Assembly (NCBI RefSeq): GCF_003144115.1
Contig: NW_020312015.1
Location: forward strand, 183,945-247,944
Length of the DNA: 64,000 bases
Direction: 5' to 3'
Source: Tilletiopsis washingtonensis
Lineage: Eukaryota; Basidiomycota; Exobasidiomycetes; Entylomatales
Position numbers and translations under genes: made by a program. This document shows, one piece after another, positions 11,517-22,504 of the stretch. The stretch's first letter is position 1, and every line of letters starts with the position of its first letter. Below the pieces are notes generated by a model, which was not told where the DNA came from, made no database searches, and saw nothing but the letters and a program-made list of their open reading frames with translations.

Positions 11517-14166
11517 ATGGCGCCGTCCAGCGCCCGCGTGCTCTACTGGTTCCGCACCGATCTGCGCCTGGTGAGCAGACGGCAGAGGGGCGGCGCCGCA
11601 GTGCTCGCACGCTGACCTCGCCCCCCTCGCCAGCACGACTCGCCCGCGCTGCTCAAGGCCCTCGAGCTCAAGCCCGCCGCCTTCTTTCCCCTGTGGTGCT
11701 GGGACCCGTCCTACATCTACGGCCATCGCGTGGGCGTGAACCGGCTGCGCTTCCTGCTCGAGTCCCTGGCCTGCGTCTCGGCCTCCATCACCGCCCTCAA
11801 CGCGCGCTCCCAGCTCCTCGTCGTGCGCGGCAACCCGGCGGAGCTGCTGCCGGAGCTGCTGCGGCGCTGGCAGATCACGCACCTCGTCTTTGAGAAGGAC
11901 GACAATGGCTATGCGCGCACGCGAGATGCAGCTGTGCGAGAGATTGCCAAGGACGCAGGCGTCGAGCTGGTGGACGTGGATGGCCACCAGCTGTACCCCG
12001 TCTCCGAGGTGCTCAAGCGCGCGGGCGGCAAGGCGCCGATGACGATGCAGTCGCTGCAAAAAGTGAGCTGTCCTCGAGCACGCCACTAGACGCACACTGA
12101 CGCTACGCCAAGGCGATTGCGCCGCTTGGCGAGCCAGCACGCCCGCTCGACGCGCCCGGGGCACTCCCAGATGCCATCGTGCCCGGAGCCAAGGGCGCAG
12201 CAAAGGATCGCAAGGCGCTTCTCACTGCGCTGCGCGACACGCTGGACGGCATGCCGCACTACAGTGCCAAGGGTCCGCCGGACGTCGACCTCAACGGCCC
12301 CAAGCAGGGCGGGCAGCGCGTCAAGGGCGAGAAGGTCACGGTGTACGATAGCCTCGTCGGGCCAGACGAGGATGTGGAGAATCTGTTCGGCGTGCCTACG
12401 CTCGAGTCGATGGGCATGGATCCCGAGGCCTCCGGCGCCACAAAGACGGCCGTCGTGCCCGGCGGCGAGAAGGCGGCCCTGAAGCGTCTGGCCTTCCGCT
12501 GCAAGGATCCGGCGTACTTTGCGACGTTCAGCAAGCCCAAGTCGTCTCCCGCACTCGACACGTCGGAGGCCAGCACGGCGCTCCTGAGCCCTTACCTCAA
12601 GTTCGGCGCCATCAGCTGTCGCAGAGTCTGGTGGGACGCCCACGATGCGGCACGGAAGTACAAGGGCAAGCACACGCCGATCCCGGAGAACTTCAAGGGC
12701 CAGCAGCTGTTCAACCTCATGTACTCCGTCGTCGAGAGCGCGACGGGCGATGCATACCAGCACGTGCGCGGCAACGAGATCTCGCGATACGTTAGTTGCC
12801 CCGCCTGGGCTTGAGAGAGCGTGCCCAGAAGCTCACAGGTGTGGCTGCCTCAGATGGATTGGTACCTACCGACAGCCTACGACAAGGACGGGCAGGTGAT
12901 TCTGCCACGGCCGCGCGGAGACGAGGTCAGCGAGGAGCGCTACGAGGCCTTCGTGCAGGTGCGTGCGCTGCGGCTCCGCCTTGTTCAGCGGCACGACACT
13001 CACCAGCATTGCTCAGGGCCGCACTGGCTTCCCCTGGATCGACGCGCTGTCGAGACAGCTGCGATCCACCGGCTGGATTCACCATTTGGGCAGGCATTCG
13101 CTGGCTTGTGCGTGGAGTGCCCCGGTGACGAGCCCCCGGAGCTGCATCGCTGACGCGCGCTGGCATCGCAGGCTTCTTGACGCGCGGACAGTGCTGGATC
13201 AGCTGGGAGCGAGGTGCCGAGTTCTTCGAGGAGGTGAGTCCCCCTCTGCGGTGGGCGAACGCGTGCAGTGTCTGACCCTGGCGTCCAGCTGCTGCTCGAC
13301 TGGGACCCGTCCGGTGAGCCTCGGCCCGCGCCGCGTGCCCGCCACACGAGCTGATCGCTGCCCCCACAGCCAACGCGGGCAACTGGATGTGGCTCTCCTG
13401 CAGTGCCTTCTTCCACCAGTACATGCGCGTCTACGGCCTCGCCACATTCGGGCAGAAGTACGACAAGACCGGCGCTCTCATCCGTCAATGTGAGTCTCTC
13501 GCGCGCGCGTGCGGCGGCCTCATCGCCCGAATCGCAGACGTTGCTGACGCGCGATGCCAGACTGCCCCGAGCTGGCCAAGTTTGACGACAAGTACATCTA
13601 CTCGCCGCATCTGGCGCCGATGGAGGCGCAGAAGAAGGCAGGCTGCATCATCGGGCAGGACTACCCTGCGCCGATCCTGGACGAGAAGGAGGAGAAGAGC
13701 AACTGCATTGCTCGCTGCAAGGCCGCCTTCACTGTGAGTGGCTCCGCGAGCTGCAATGCGGCGGCGCACACTGACACATGCTGGCTCGCCAGGCCAAGCT
13801 GCACGGAGCGGACAAGGAGGTGCTGGCGGGCAAGGCGGAGGCGAGGCTGCGCAAGGCGCACGGCATTCCCGATCCGAAGCCTTCCACGGCTCCCAAGAGC
13901 GCAGCGAGCAAAGTGTGAGCCACGCAGGCGCCGCACTGCCCCCCCTAGCGCACGAGGCTGACGCCCGGCCCAGACCGGCGTGGGCCAAAGCGAAGGCCGA
14001 GAAGGAAGAGCCAGCCTCGACGAAGAAAGAGGAAGAGGAGCACCTGCACGAAGCAGCAGGCGGAGAGAGCGCCACGGCCGACAAGCAGCCTGCTCGCCCA
14101 AAGCGCAAGGCTCCGGCAGCCTCTGCGAGCGGCAGCAAAGGCAAGCGCGCCAAGAGCGAGAAGTGA
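11517..14166 (+). CDS. (6-4) photolyase / animal-type cryptochrome
   Basis: Eleven exons (11517..11570, 11634..12062, 12113..12790, 12854..12958, 13017..13107, 13172..13233, 13289..13313, 13370..13489, 13561..13733, 13793..13914, 13974..14166) give 683 residues in consistent phase. The N-terminal photolyase domain starts VLYWFRTDLRLHD. The FAD-binding half has TGFPWIDALSRQLRSTGWIH with HHLGRH (His444, His445, His449), the His pair needed for (6-4) repair, then CFLTRGQCWISWERG and AGNWMWLSCSAFF. These match the (6-4) photolyase/animal cryptochrome clade rather than CPD class I enzymes. It should use blue/UV-A light to repair (6-4) pyrimidine dimers, or act as a photoreceptor. The last about 70 residues are a Lys/Glu-rich tail ending in PKRKAPAAS and GKRAKSEK, likely nuclear localisation signals. 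Exon 7 is only 25 nt. Confidence 0.93.
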
Positions 14167-14226
14167 CGTGGCGAAGGGGTGTCAGGGGCAGCATGAGTGT
14201 GTAATTATACAGGATGGAGGTCTCGC

Positions 14227-17200
14227 CTAGCGCTCGTCTGTTGTCCGCACGCTGCGGTCGGCGAGATGCAGCGGGTAGGCGCGCGGCAGAGGCGACGAGA
14301 CGCCGGCACGCCGAGCGCGGAAATGCACCAGCAGCAGCCCGGCGAAGAGCACGTTTGCGAGCGTGTAGATGCGGTAGGCGTGTCGCGGCCCCCACGCCAG
14401 TGTGTAGCAGGCGCAGGCAGCGAACATCGCCTGCGTGATGCGGCCCTCGAGGCTGCGGAGCCGATGGATCAGCTCGGCACGTAGACGGCGCGCCAACGCA
14501 ACACGTACCGGCTCTGTGCGCGCTCCAGCACGCGTCCACTCGAGACGACTTGCACCAACAGCAGCACGGCAGCCACACGCAGTGGGTTGTGGTCCGCGCC
14601 GCCGAGAGGTGCGCGCCAGCCGACGAGCAGGTTGCGCACCCACACGACGAGCACAGGCGCCTTGAGCGGCAGCAGCCAGGCCATGATGTTGAGCAGCAGC
14701 AAGTGCTGCGCCTCGCGCGAGGCTGCGAACGAGTCGTCGGAGGCGAGAGGCTTGCGAAGGTCGCTAGCATCGTCCGAGTCCTCTGGCGACGAGGCCTTGC
14801 CTCGGCCTGCGTCGTCCGGCAGAGCGCGGTAGTCGGGCTGGTCATCCACTAGCGACGCGTTCGAGCGCACAACGGCGAGCAGCTGCATGGCGAATGCAAC
14901 CAGATAGACGAACTGATAAGGCAGGAAGCCGAGCACCGCGAGCAGTAGGGCCGCAATGCTCGCCCATGTGCCTTTCTTTGTCTGAAGGCGGCTCGGCGCT
15001 GGCCCGCTCCACTGTGCGAAGCGAGTCAAGCCAGCAGCGCGGAGCGCGAGCACCGTGCTTGTGACGACGGCGCGGAGTGAGAGAGCGACGCAAAGAACGA
15101 GAGCGTGCGCGATGAGGAGGAAGAGAGGACCGAGGATGAGACTGAAGGCCAAGGGCACGCCGCTGAGGCCGAGAGAAAGGTCGCGCAGCCAGGAGGAAGG
15201 GACGTCGCTGCCTTGCAGAGCGAGCAAGGCGGCTTGCAGCGCAGAGAGGGCGAGCGAGGCGGCGATGAGGGAGCGAAGTCCGCTGCTGCGAGTCGAGAGG
15301 AGCTGAGTGACGATGGAAGGGAACACACCTGGATGGGAGCAGAGGATGAGCTGCTGCGTGCAAAGCCGTGCAGTGAAAGCACTCACCTTCGTCGTTCCAC
15401 GTCTGCCACGAAGCCGCTGCAGTCGCGAGAACCACCGCGAGCGGCAAGATGCCCAGCGCGATGCGGTAGCGCATAAGCAGTAGACCTGCGCTGGCTTGCC
15501 AATCCACAGTGACTCTGATGCCCGAGAATGGACGTGCACACTTGGCCGGGCCATCAGCTGCAGTCGGCGCCCAGAGCTCAAAGAGCATGCCTCTGCCCTC
15601 TGTGGGAGATGCGGGCATGTAAGGCGATGTGCCGTGTAGCGCCAGGGGCAGCACTATCGAAGTCGTCGGCGAGAGATGAGGGAACAAAGCAGCATCGCCC
15701 GTCGTCCGGTGCGAGACGCGCAGCAGCGGCGCAATCATGAGAGCGCTGGCGTCGCAGGTCGGGTCGGGCTCGAGATGGAGCGTGTATGCGAGAAGCGAGG
15801 AGTCCAGGCTTGGCGCTACGACTTTGATGAGTGGGCTCGAGAAGATTGCCTCGAGTGGCAGCATGAGACCGCCGGGCCGCCATGGTGATCCAGTGATCAG
15901 CGATGCGTCTCTTGTCCAGCCGCCGCTGTGCCACCGGCCCGAGCTAGCGCCGTCCGAGGAGCGCTCGCTGACTCGAACCCAGCGCTCTCCGTCGCCCGAC
16001 AGCAGGCGTGCAGGCAGCGAGAGCCGATGAAGACTTGCGCCCGGCGCATCGTAGCGTTCCTCGGCGATGGGGAAGGCGCTGCCGGCGCAGCTCGGCGAGA
16101 CGGTGGTATGCGAGAGACGCGGCGAAGGCGGAAGCATTCCGAAGGCGGAGGGCAGGACGCTGCGGCATCGGACGTGGCCGTCTGGAGAACTTTGGCACAC
16201 TTCGACGAGCAGGCCGGCGCTTTGGCCGGCGACGATGTGGGACGTGATGAGGTCGAAGCTGTGCTTTGAACCCAGAGGGACTGCATAGACCTGAACGCCC
16301 GTGGCGTTGTGCAAACCGTCCAGGGCGACGTCGCGCTCAGGTCCAAGCATCGATGCGCTGTCCGGCGACGGGAGCGGCAGGCCAAGCATCTCGGCCCAAT
16401 GAGCGCGTCGCCGTCTCAATCCCTCCTCTCCAGCCCTCGAGACACTCGCATCCAGCGCCACTGCGCGTGCAATACGCGTGCGCAGCTGGTCGCACCACAT
16501 CATGGCCAGGTGGTCGACGCCCGACCACAGCGCGGGCATGGCGCTCGTGAAGCCCGTCAGCCTTGCGTGTGCGGGCCAGAGACGCGCCAGGTCGAGTGAG
16601 GCGGGCTCGGCGGGAAGCTGCGTGTCGAGCAGACCGCCGGTGAGACTGATGAGTAGCACTTGTGACGCGCTGTTCGATGCTACTAGCTCTGCGCGCGCGG
16701 CCGAGGAGAGTGCACTGTAGAGCGATTCGATCGAGTCGTCAAACGGGGCAGGAGGATAGGCGTGCGGACTGGAGAGCGTGATGAGTGTGTCGACGCTGCC
16801 GTGCGGGTGGTTCGGCTGCAGGAGCGCCAAGCGCGCGGCGATGCCGCCCATGCTGTGCGCCAGCAGCGGGATGAGCTGCCCGTGCGAGAGGCTGCGCAGA
16901 TGCAGCAGCGCCTCGTTGATGTACGTCGCTTGCTCGAGCAGCGTGGCACCGTGAAAGGCGGAGAAGTCTTCGTTGAAGTCGACTGGCGCTCTCACAGCCT
17001 CAGCATCGCACATTCATCTCCCTTGCACTCTGTGCTCGCGCAAGGCTGGGCGCAGACTCACTAGTGTACCAATCCACCTCTCTCATTGCCTGTCCGCTGT
17101 CCGGGTGCGCCAACTCATCGGCCATACTCGCGACACTGCGTACCTGCCCAAAGCTCCCCGCGTTGCCAGGCACGAAGAGCGCCGGCGCTCCGTGCGCTGG

Positions 17201-17479
17201 CCGGCCGGGCGTGCCCGGCGCGCGCTCGCGGTAGAGGCGCAGCGTGTACTTGCGGTCGAGTCCGGACGGCGAGGCACTGGAGAGCGGCACACGCACGTAG
17301 CTGGGCCACATGCGCGACATGCGGCAGCGCTGCGCGAGGCAGAGGCGCCGTGGCAGCTGCACGAAGGAGCGCACCAGGTGCAGCGCCAGGAAGACGGCGA
17401 GCAGCACGCTGAGCAGCACGGGCAGCCGTCGCCAGCGCGACGGGCGTCGCGCGGCACGCACCGCCTCGGAGGGCGCCAT
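14227..17479 (-). CDS. BST1: GPI inositol-deacylase (Bst1/PGAP1)
   Basis: Exons 17479..17062, 16988..15387, 15328..14509 and 14452..14227 give 1,021 residues. An N-terminal signal-anchor (LPVLLSVLLAVFLALHLVRS) is followed by the lumenal alpha/beta-hydrolase domain. This has LFVPGNAGSFGQVRS, DFNEDFSAFHG and the nucleophile motif LLAHSMGGIAAR, with Ser185 as the likely catalytic residue. The C-terminal third has many hydrophobic segments, as expected for a polytopic ER membrane protein. The enzyme removes the inositol acyl chain from GPI anchors in the ER, which is needed for export of GPI proteins. The last junction (GTACGT donor at 14508, 56-nt intron) is inferred. It restores the conserved final membrane segment TLANVLFAGLLLVHF; without it the frame stops earlier. 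It is convergent with the photolyase (60 bp between stop codons). Confidence 0.9.
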
Positions 17480-18139
17480 CGCTGCGGATGAGAGACGCGT
17501 GGCCGTCAGCAGACCAGCGGGTTGATGAGTGTTGCAGCGGTGGAGATGGTCGGGAGGCAAGGGCATCCTCGTCGTGGAGCTCCACGAGCCGGGACTCGGG
17601 GCACAAGGATCCCTCGGCGACTCTCGGCCGGGAGAGCCGAGCGTGGTCTGTGCGCCAAGGCCACTTTCGCGGCACGGAGATCTCTCGTGATTGCCGAGCG
17701 TGCCGGTGGACCCGTGCCGCCGCAAGCCCCTCTTTCTTCTCCGCGAAGAAAAACCGGCAGATCTGCCGCTTGCATGCCAGCTGTCTGTGTCTTGGCTGCT
17801 GTCTCCCGTCGGTGCCGCTGCCGGCCGCCACTGCGACTGCGCCGGCGTGCGGTGTGCATCTGCGCCCGCAGCCGGTCCGGCGCGCTGGCACCGCGCGCCG
17901 AGGCGTGCGCTCTTTTCCCCGCGCGCGCGCTGCGGCTGCCCCGCCCCTCGCGCCCCCTGCTCTGCGCCTGGACAGATCTCCGAGGCGTCCCCGCCCGCTC
18001 ATCTTCCCGCTGGGCCACGCCGCGGCCATGCGCGCGAGCTACTAAAGCAGGCGCACGGCGGCCACAGCGGCCAGCTCGCCCACCCTCTCCACTTCCACAC
18101 CTCTCGCTCACCCCCTCACCCACCCTCCTCACTCGCACC
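17480..18139. promoter_or_regulatory. Divergent promoter region, BST1 / polyol dehydrogenase
   Basis: This 660 bp spacer contains two adjacent inverted repeats (17734..17750 and 17755..17768, described separately). The 100 bp before the dehydrogenase start are CT-rich (CCACCCTCTCCACTTCC-like), a common fungal core-promoter context. No coding sequence was recognised. Confidence 0.55.
17755..17768. promoter_or_regulatory. Perfect 14-bp palindrome CGG-N8-CCG
   Basis: CGGCAGATCTGCCG is its own reverse complement. CGG triplets in inverted orientation are the usual binding unit of fungal Zn(II)2Cys6 activators. The site lies 372 bp upstream of the polyol dehydrogenase start. TTCTTC-N5-GAAGAA lies just left of it. 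The function is inference. Confidence 0.35.
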
Positions 18140-19882
18140 ATGGCTCCCGTCGCCGATGCCGCTGCGCCGCCGCGCGCCCTGCGCGAGAACCTGACGCTCA
18201 TGGTGCGCCGCCTCCCTTGCTCCCTCCTTCGTGTGCTGCCACTGACGCGCGCGCGCGCTCCTCTTCACCGCAACAGGCCACGCACGAGAAGAAGCTCGAG
18301 CTCGTGCGCAGCCCCGCACCCAAGCCCGGCAAGGGCCAGGCGCTCGTCCACGTGCGCGCCACGGGGTGAGTCGCACGACACTGCAAGAGACACTGGAGCG
18401 CGCGCGCTGACCGCGAGCCTTGCTTCCCTCGCCGCAGTGTCTGCGGCTCTGGTGAGTGACTGGACTGGGCGCAAAGGCAGCAGCGAGGAGCCGGCATCAA
18501 TGCGCGCGCTCGTCGTCTGTGTGCCACGCGCCGCGCGCACGTCGGGCGCGCACGCAGAGAAGGGCCTCCTCTGCGCGCGCGCAAGGCAGCGCCTCCTCAG
18601 GCTCGTCAGCAACTGACTCGTGTGCCTCAGATGTGCACTTCTGGCAGCACGCCGGTCTCGGCCCGTGGAAGATCTGCGACAAGACTGTGCGTGGCGCCCA
18701 TCTGCGCGCTGTTGAGTTGCCGTCGCACTCCAAGCTGACGCGCGCGCTTCTCTTCAGGCTCTCGGCCACGAGTCCGGCGGCGAGGTCATTGCCGTCGGCG
18801 AGGGCGTCACCAACGTCAAGGTGGGCGACCGCGTCGCCATCGAGCCGGGAGTGCCGTGCGGCAAGGCGACGTGCAACTTCTGCCTCACGGGCCAGTACAA
18901 CCTCTGCCCCACTGTCGACTTGTGAGTGGCCTTGCGTGCAACATGCGTGTCTGCCATCGTTGCTGATCCACAACGCGCGCTGCAGCTACTCAGTGCCGCC
19001 CATGGACGGCACGCTGACGCGCTACCACGTCCACCCCGCCGGCTGGCTGCACAAGGTGCCCGACTCGATGTCGTACGCCGAAATTGCGCTGCTCGAGCCG
19101 CTCTCCGTCTGCCTGCACGGCACGCTGCGCGCCGAGCTGCGCCTCGGCATGCCCGTGCTCATCACCGGTGCCGGCCCCATCGGCGTCGTGCAGCTGCTCT
19201 GCGCCCAGGCCTCCGGCTGCTCGCCCATCGTCATCACCGACCTCTCGCAGGAGCGCCTGGCCTTTGCAAAGGGCCTCGTCCCCTCGGTGCACACCTACAC
19301 CGTCGACACGAAGAAGGAGGCACAGGAGACGGCGCGTGAGATCGTCGAGCTCTTCACGAGCGTGGCGGACATGGGCGTCGAGGTCATGCCCGCCGTCACG
19401 ATGGAGTGCACGGGCGTCGAGTCCTCCATCGCGGTGGCTGGCTACGCGACGGCAAGCGCCGGTCTCGTCTTCGTCATCGGCGTCGGCAAGTCGCACATCA
19501 ACATTCCGTGAGTGTGGAGCACAGCGAGCGCAGCGCCGCAGCCAGTTGCGTGCAGGCAGGCGGGCCAGCGTGGCTCACACACTCGCCTCCTCGACAGCTT
19601 CATGGAGTTCTCGACGCGCGAGGTGTCGCTCAAGTTCCTCTTCCGCTACCGCGACACGTGGCCGCGTGCCATCCGCCTCGTCGCCGGCGGCGTGCTGGAC
19701 ATCAAGCGCATCGTCACGCGGACATTCCCGCTCGAGCAGGCAAAGGAGGCCGTCGAGGTGTGTACTGCCCGGGGCAGAAAGTCGCTCCGGCTTCGCCTTG
19801 CTTACCTCTTTTCGCCACACAGCACTCGGCGGACCGCTCCACGTTCTCCGTCAAGACGCTCATCATCGACGAGAGCGACTAA
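18140..19882 (+). CDS. Zinc-dependent polyol dehydrogenase, L-arabinitol 4-dehydrogenase-like
   Basis: Eight exons (18140..18202, 18277..18365, 18438..18451, 18631..18686, 18758..18921, 18986..19507, 19598..19757, 19823..19882) give 375 residues, the normal size for medium-chain dehydrogenases. The catalytic zinc site is VCGSDVHFW plus GHESGGEV. The structural zinc lobe is [17 protein letters not shown] (four Cys). The NAD-binding loop is [11 protein letters not shown]. Blocks such as [15 protein letters not shown] and [20 protein letters not shown] favour the L-arabinitol 4-dehydrogenase/sorbitol dehydrogenase group over alcohol dehydrogenases. It would oxidise C4 of L-arabinitol, or C2 of xylitol/sorbitol, with NAD+. 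The exact polyol is not certain. Exon 3 is only 14 nt and carries VCGS. Confidence 0.9.
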
Positions 19883-20021
19883 GTCCTTCCCCTGTGTCAC
19901 GCTTATGTCCCGTTTCCCTGATCGCACGCTCGCATGGAGGCTCTCAACACATAATTTTGCTCCGCTCACCGTGAAGCGCGCGTGTGAAAGGCAGACGTGT
20001 GACACGAAAGGAGCCCGTCTG

Positions 20022-22232
20022 CTACAGCTCGATGGCAGAGCTGGCATCTGCGCCCGTCTGCTGTATCCGCGCACGTTTGACGTCGCTCTCGCCCGCTGCT
20101 GCGTCTGCCGTCGAGTCTGGCGCGTCGGCGTCGTCTGCGGCCGAGCGCTTGCGCGACGCCTTCTCGGATGCGCCAGCAGTCTTGGGTGCGCTCGGCGCGT
20201 CCACGACGGCCACCTCGTCATCGTCGTCGTCCGAGTCGGGCGCCGGGGCCGGAATCTCCACCTTGTCCGACAGCGCCGGCAGTTTCTCGACGGGCGGCAG
20301 TGCCCATGCCTTCTCGTCGCCCGCGCTGCTTGAAGCGGGCGAGAGGCGCTCAATTACGAACTGAATCGTCGACTTTTCGCCGCCCTCATCCACCAGCGCC
20401 ACGAAGTTGCCGATGCCAATGTTGAGCTCCGCCAGCGTCTTCTCGTGGTTGTCGTCAAAGTCCGAGTCGGCAAGCAGACGACTGCCTTCGTACACCTCGA
20501 CATCCTCCGTCTCCATGCCCAGCCCTCCGTCTTCTCTCGACGCGCGAGCTACGTCCTGCAGCAGCTGGCCGAGCGTCAAGCGCGTCGCGTCCGCCTGCAG
20601 CGCAACGTAGACGTCGGCGCAGACGCCGCATGCCGGGTTCGGCGCACACGTCTGCGAGCCGACGAGGAAGCGCGGCATGGCCGTCTTGTTGACGAGACGC
20701 GCCTGCTTCCAGTCTCCCTCGAGCGCATGCAGCGCCTGCAGCACGAGCGCGCCGGCAATAATGGCGTTCGTCGAGGCAATGGCAGGGATGATGTTGCCGG
20801 CCATCTGCTTGACCTGGAAGCGCGTACGCGTGTCGATGCCGTACACGCGCGCACGCAGGTTGGCGACGGCAGTGACAAAGTTCAGCGCGTCGTCGTCGTC
20901 CTTGTCGAACGAGAGCGGGTCCTCAGGGCTCTTGGCCGCGCGGGCAGAGAGCGACGCAAGGCTGGGCGCCACACAGATCAGTGAATGAGGCTTGGTGGCG
21001 CTATGTCCTCTGGACTCACCTCTGCTCGAACAGCTCGACCGTCTCCCTCAGGCTCAATGCGCGCTGGTCGCGCAGACCAGAGCCTTGGCCGGCCTGCTCG
21101 GCACTCATGGCCTCCTCAAAGTCGAGCGGCACCGGCTTGCGGCGGTTCTTCCACATCTCCTCCATGCCCAGCAGCCGCTTGACGTCCGACGAGAAGATCT
21201 TCGCGAACACCTGTGCGGCATTCTCGCGCGATGTGCGGCCGGCCTCGGTGAGGGAGACACGCAGGTTCCGCATCTCTTGCGCCTCGGCGCGAAGGTTGCT
21301 GATCTCCGTGGCTGGTGCTGGGCTCAGCATGAATAAAAGCTGTGAGGAGATGTGATGCTCACCATTCTCGCCATCCTGCAGCGCCTTGTCCAGCTCCGCG
21401 TCCTCCGTCTCGTCGTCAGCGCCGAACAGTTGCCTGCCAGGCGTCAGCGTGGGGCTCGTGCGCCAACGCGGCCGGGCGGCTCACGTGAAGAGCCAGCTCT
21501 TGGCCCAGACAATGCAGTGGATCGGCGTGCTGGGCGTCGAGCGAATGGTGCAGACCGGGAAGCTCTTTGGCGTCTCCTTGGCCACGCAGTCGTAGCACTC
21601 GGTGACGCCCTGCCAGCGCGAGGGACGTCAGCCGCCTGATCTTGCAGGGATGGATGCCCGCTGATCCACTCACCTTCATGATGGGCTGCACCTGTCCCAG
21701 GAAGCCCGCCGTGCCGCTCTCCACCAGCGGCACGCGGGCCGCGACGCACATGCGGTTGACGTGGCGGCGCGCCTCGAGGTTGTCGAGCGCATTGAGCACC
21801 ACGTCGAACTGCTCAAAGTACGCAACGCCGAAGCGAGCGCCCTCGTCTGCGCCGGAAGGCCCGCCACGCATGATGTCGGCGTGGTGCGGCGTGATGCGTG
21901 CCGAGGGGCAGAAGGACTGTGCAGTGGCCGAGGCGATGAGCGCCTTTGACTTTTTGATGTGCGACTTGTTGAAGAGGAACTGGCGGTTGAGGTTGCTCAG
22001 GTCGATGGTGTCGAGGTCGATCTGCAAGAGAGTCAGTCTGAGATGCAGCAGCGGAGCGGGCCGCAGCACGGACCACCTCGATGTCCTTCAAGCCGACGAG
22101 GACGAGATTCTTGAGCAGCTCGCAGCCGATGCCGCCGGCGCCGACGACGAGCACGCGGGCGCTCGCGACGCGCTCGAAGCGGGTGGTGCCGAGCAGCGCG
22201 CGGGCATGCGCGTGGCGGTCGAGCGTGGCCAT
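20022..22232 (-). CDS. UBA2: SUMO-activating enzyme subunit 2 (Uba2)
   Basis: Six exons (22232..22074, 22021..21674, 21609..21485, 21433..21363, 21317..21020, 20961..20022) give 646 residues. [19 protein letters not shown] is the ATP-binding ThiF loop; [17 protein letters not shown] follows. GVTECYDC (Cys174, Cys177) plus CGVC later form the zinc site. The catalytic Cys is Cys189 in [10 protein letters not shown]. The C-terminal part holds the ubiquitin-fold domain and an acidic, Lys/Arg-rich tail ([11 protein letters not shown]) that should act as a nuclear signal. With Aos1 it adenylates SUMO, forms the SUMO thioester and passes SUMO to Ubc9. Exon 1 could end at GAG|GTGGTC or GTG|GTCCGT; the latter keeps the conserved Val before IDLD. 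It converges on the dehydrogenase (139 bp between stop codons). Confidence 0.95.
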
Positions 22233-22504
22233 GGCGAAGGACAAGGGGAGGATGTGGTGCGGAAGAACGAGATGAGGCGCCGTGCGCTGATGAGGTGCGG
22301 TGCTGCCCCTCCACTCGCGCTCGCACACCGTGCTCGGCCGTCACGAGGCAGTCGCGCACACGCCCATCGTGCTGTGCTTCTAGCGCGACGGCGTGGGAGC
22401 CGAGCGTGACAGCGGGGAAGCTGTCTTGTGCCGGCGGCCCGAGCGCAGGAGAGCAAGACCTTCTCACCACCACATCTCGCGCGCCGCCCTGCTCCTCGGC
22501 CGCC
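22233..22504. promoter_or_regulatory. Divergent promoter, UBA2 / carboxylesterase
   Basis: A 272 bp spacer between divergent start codons. No specific binding motif stood out. Confidence 0.5.

Noticed and set aside
17734-17750. TTCTTC...GAAGAA as a heat-shock element
   Set aside because: The spacing between TTC and GAA blocks (5 nt) does not fit the nTTCnnGAAn rule.
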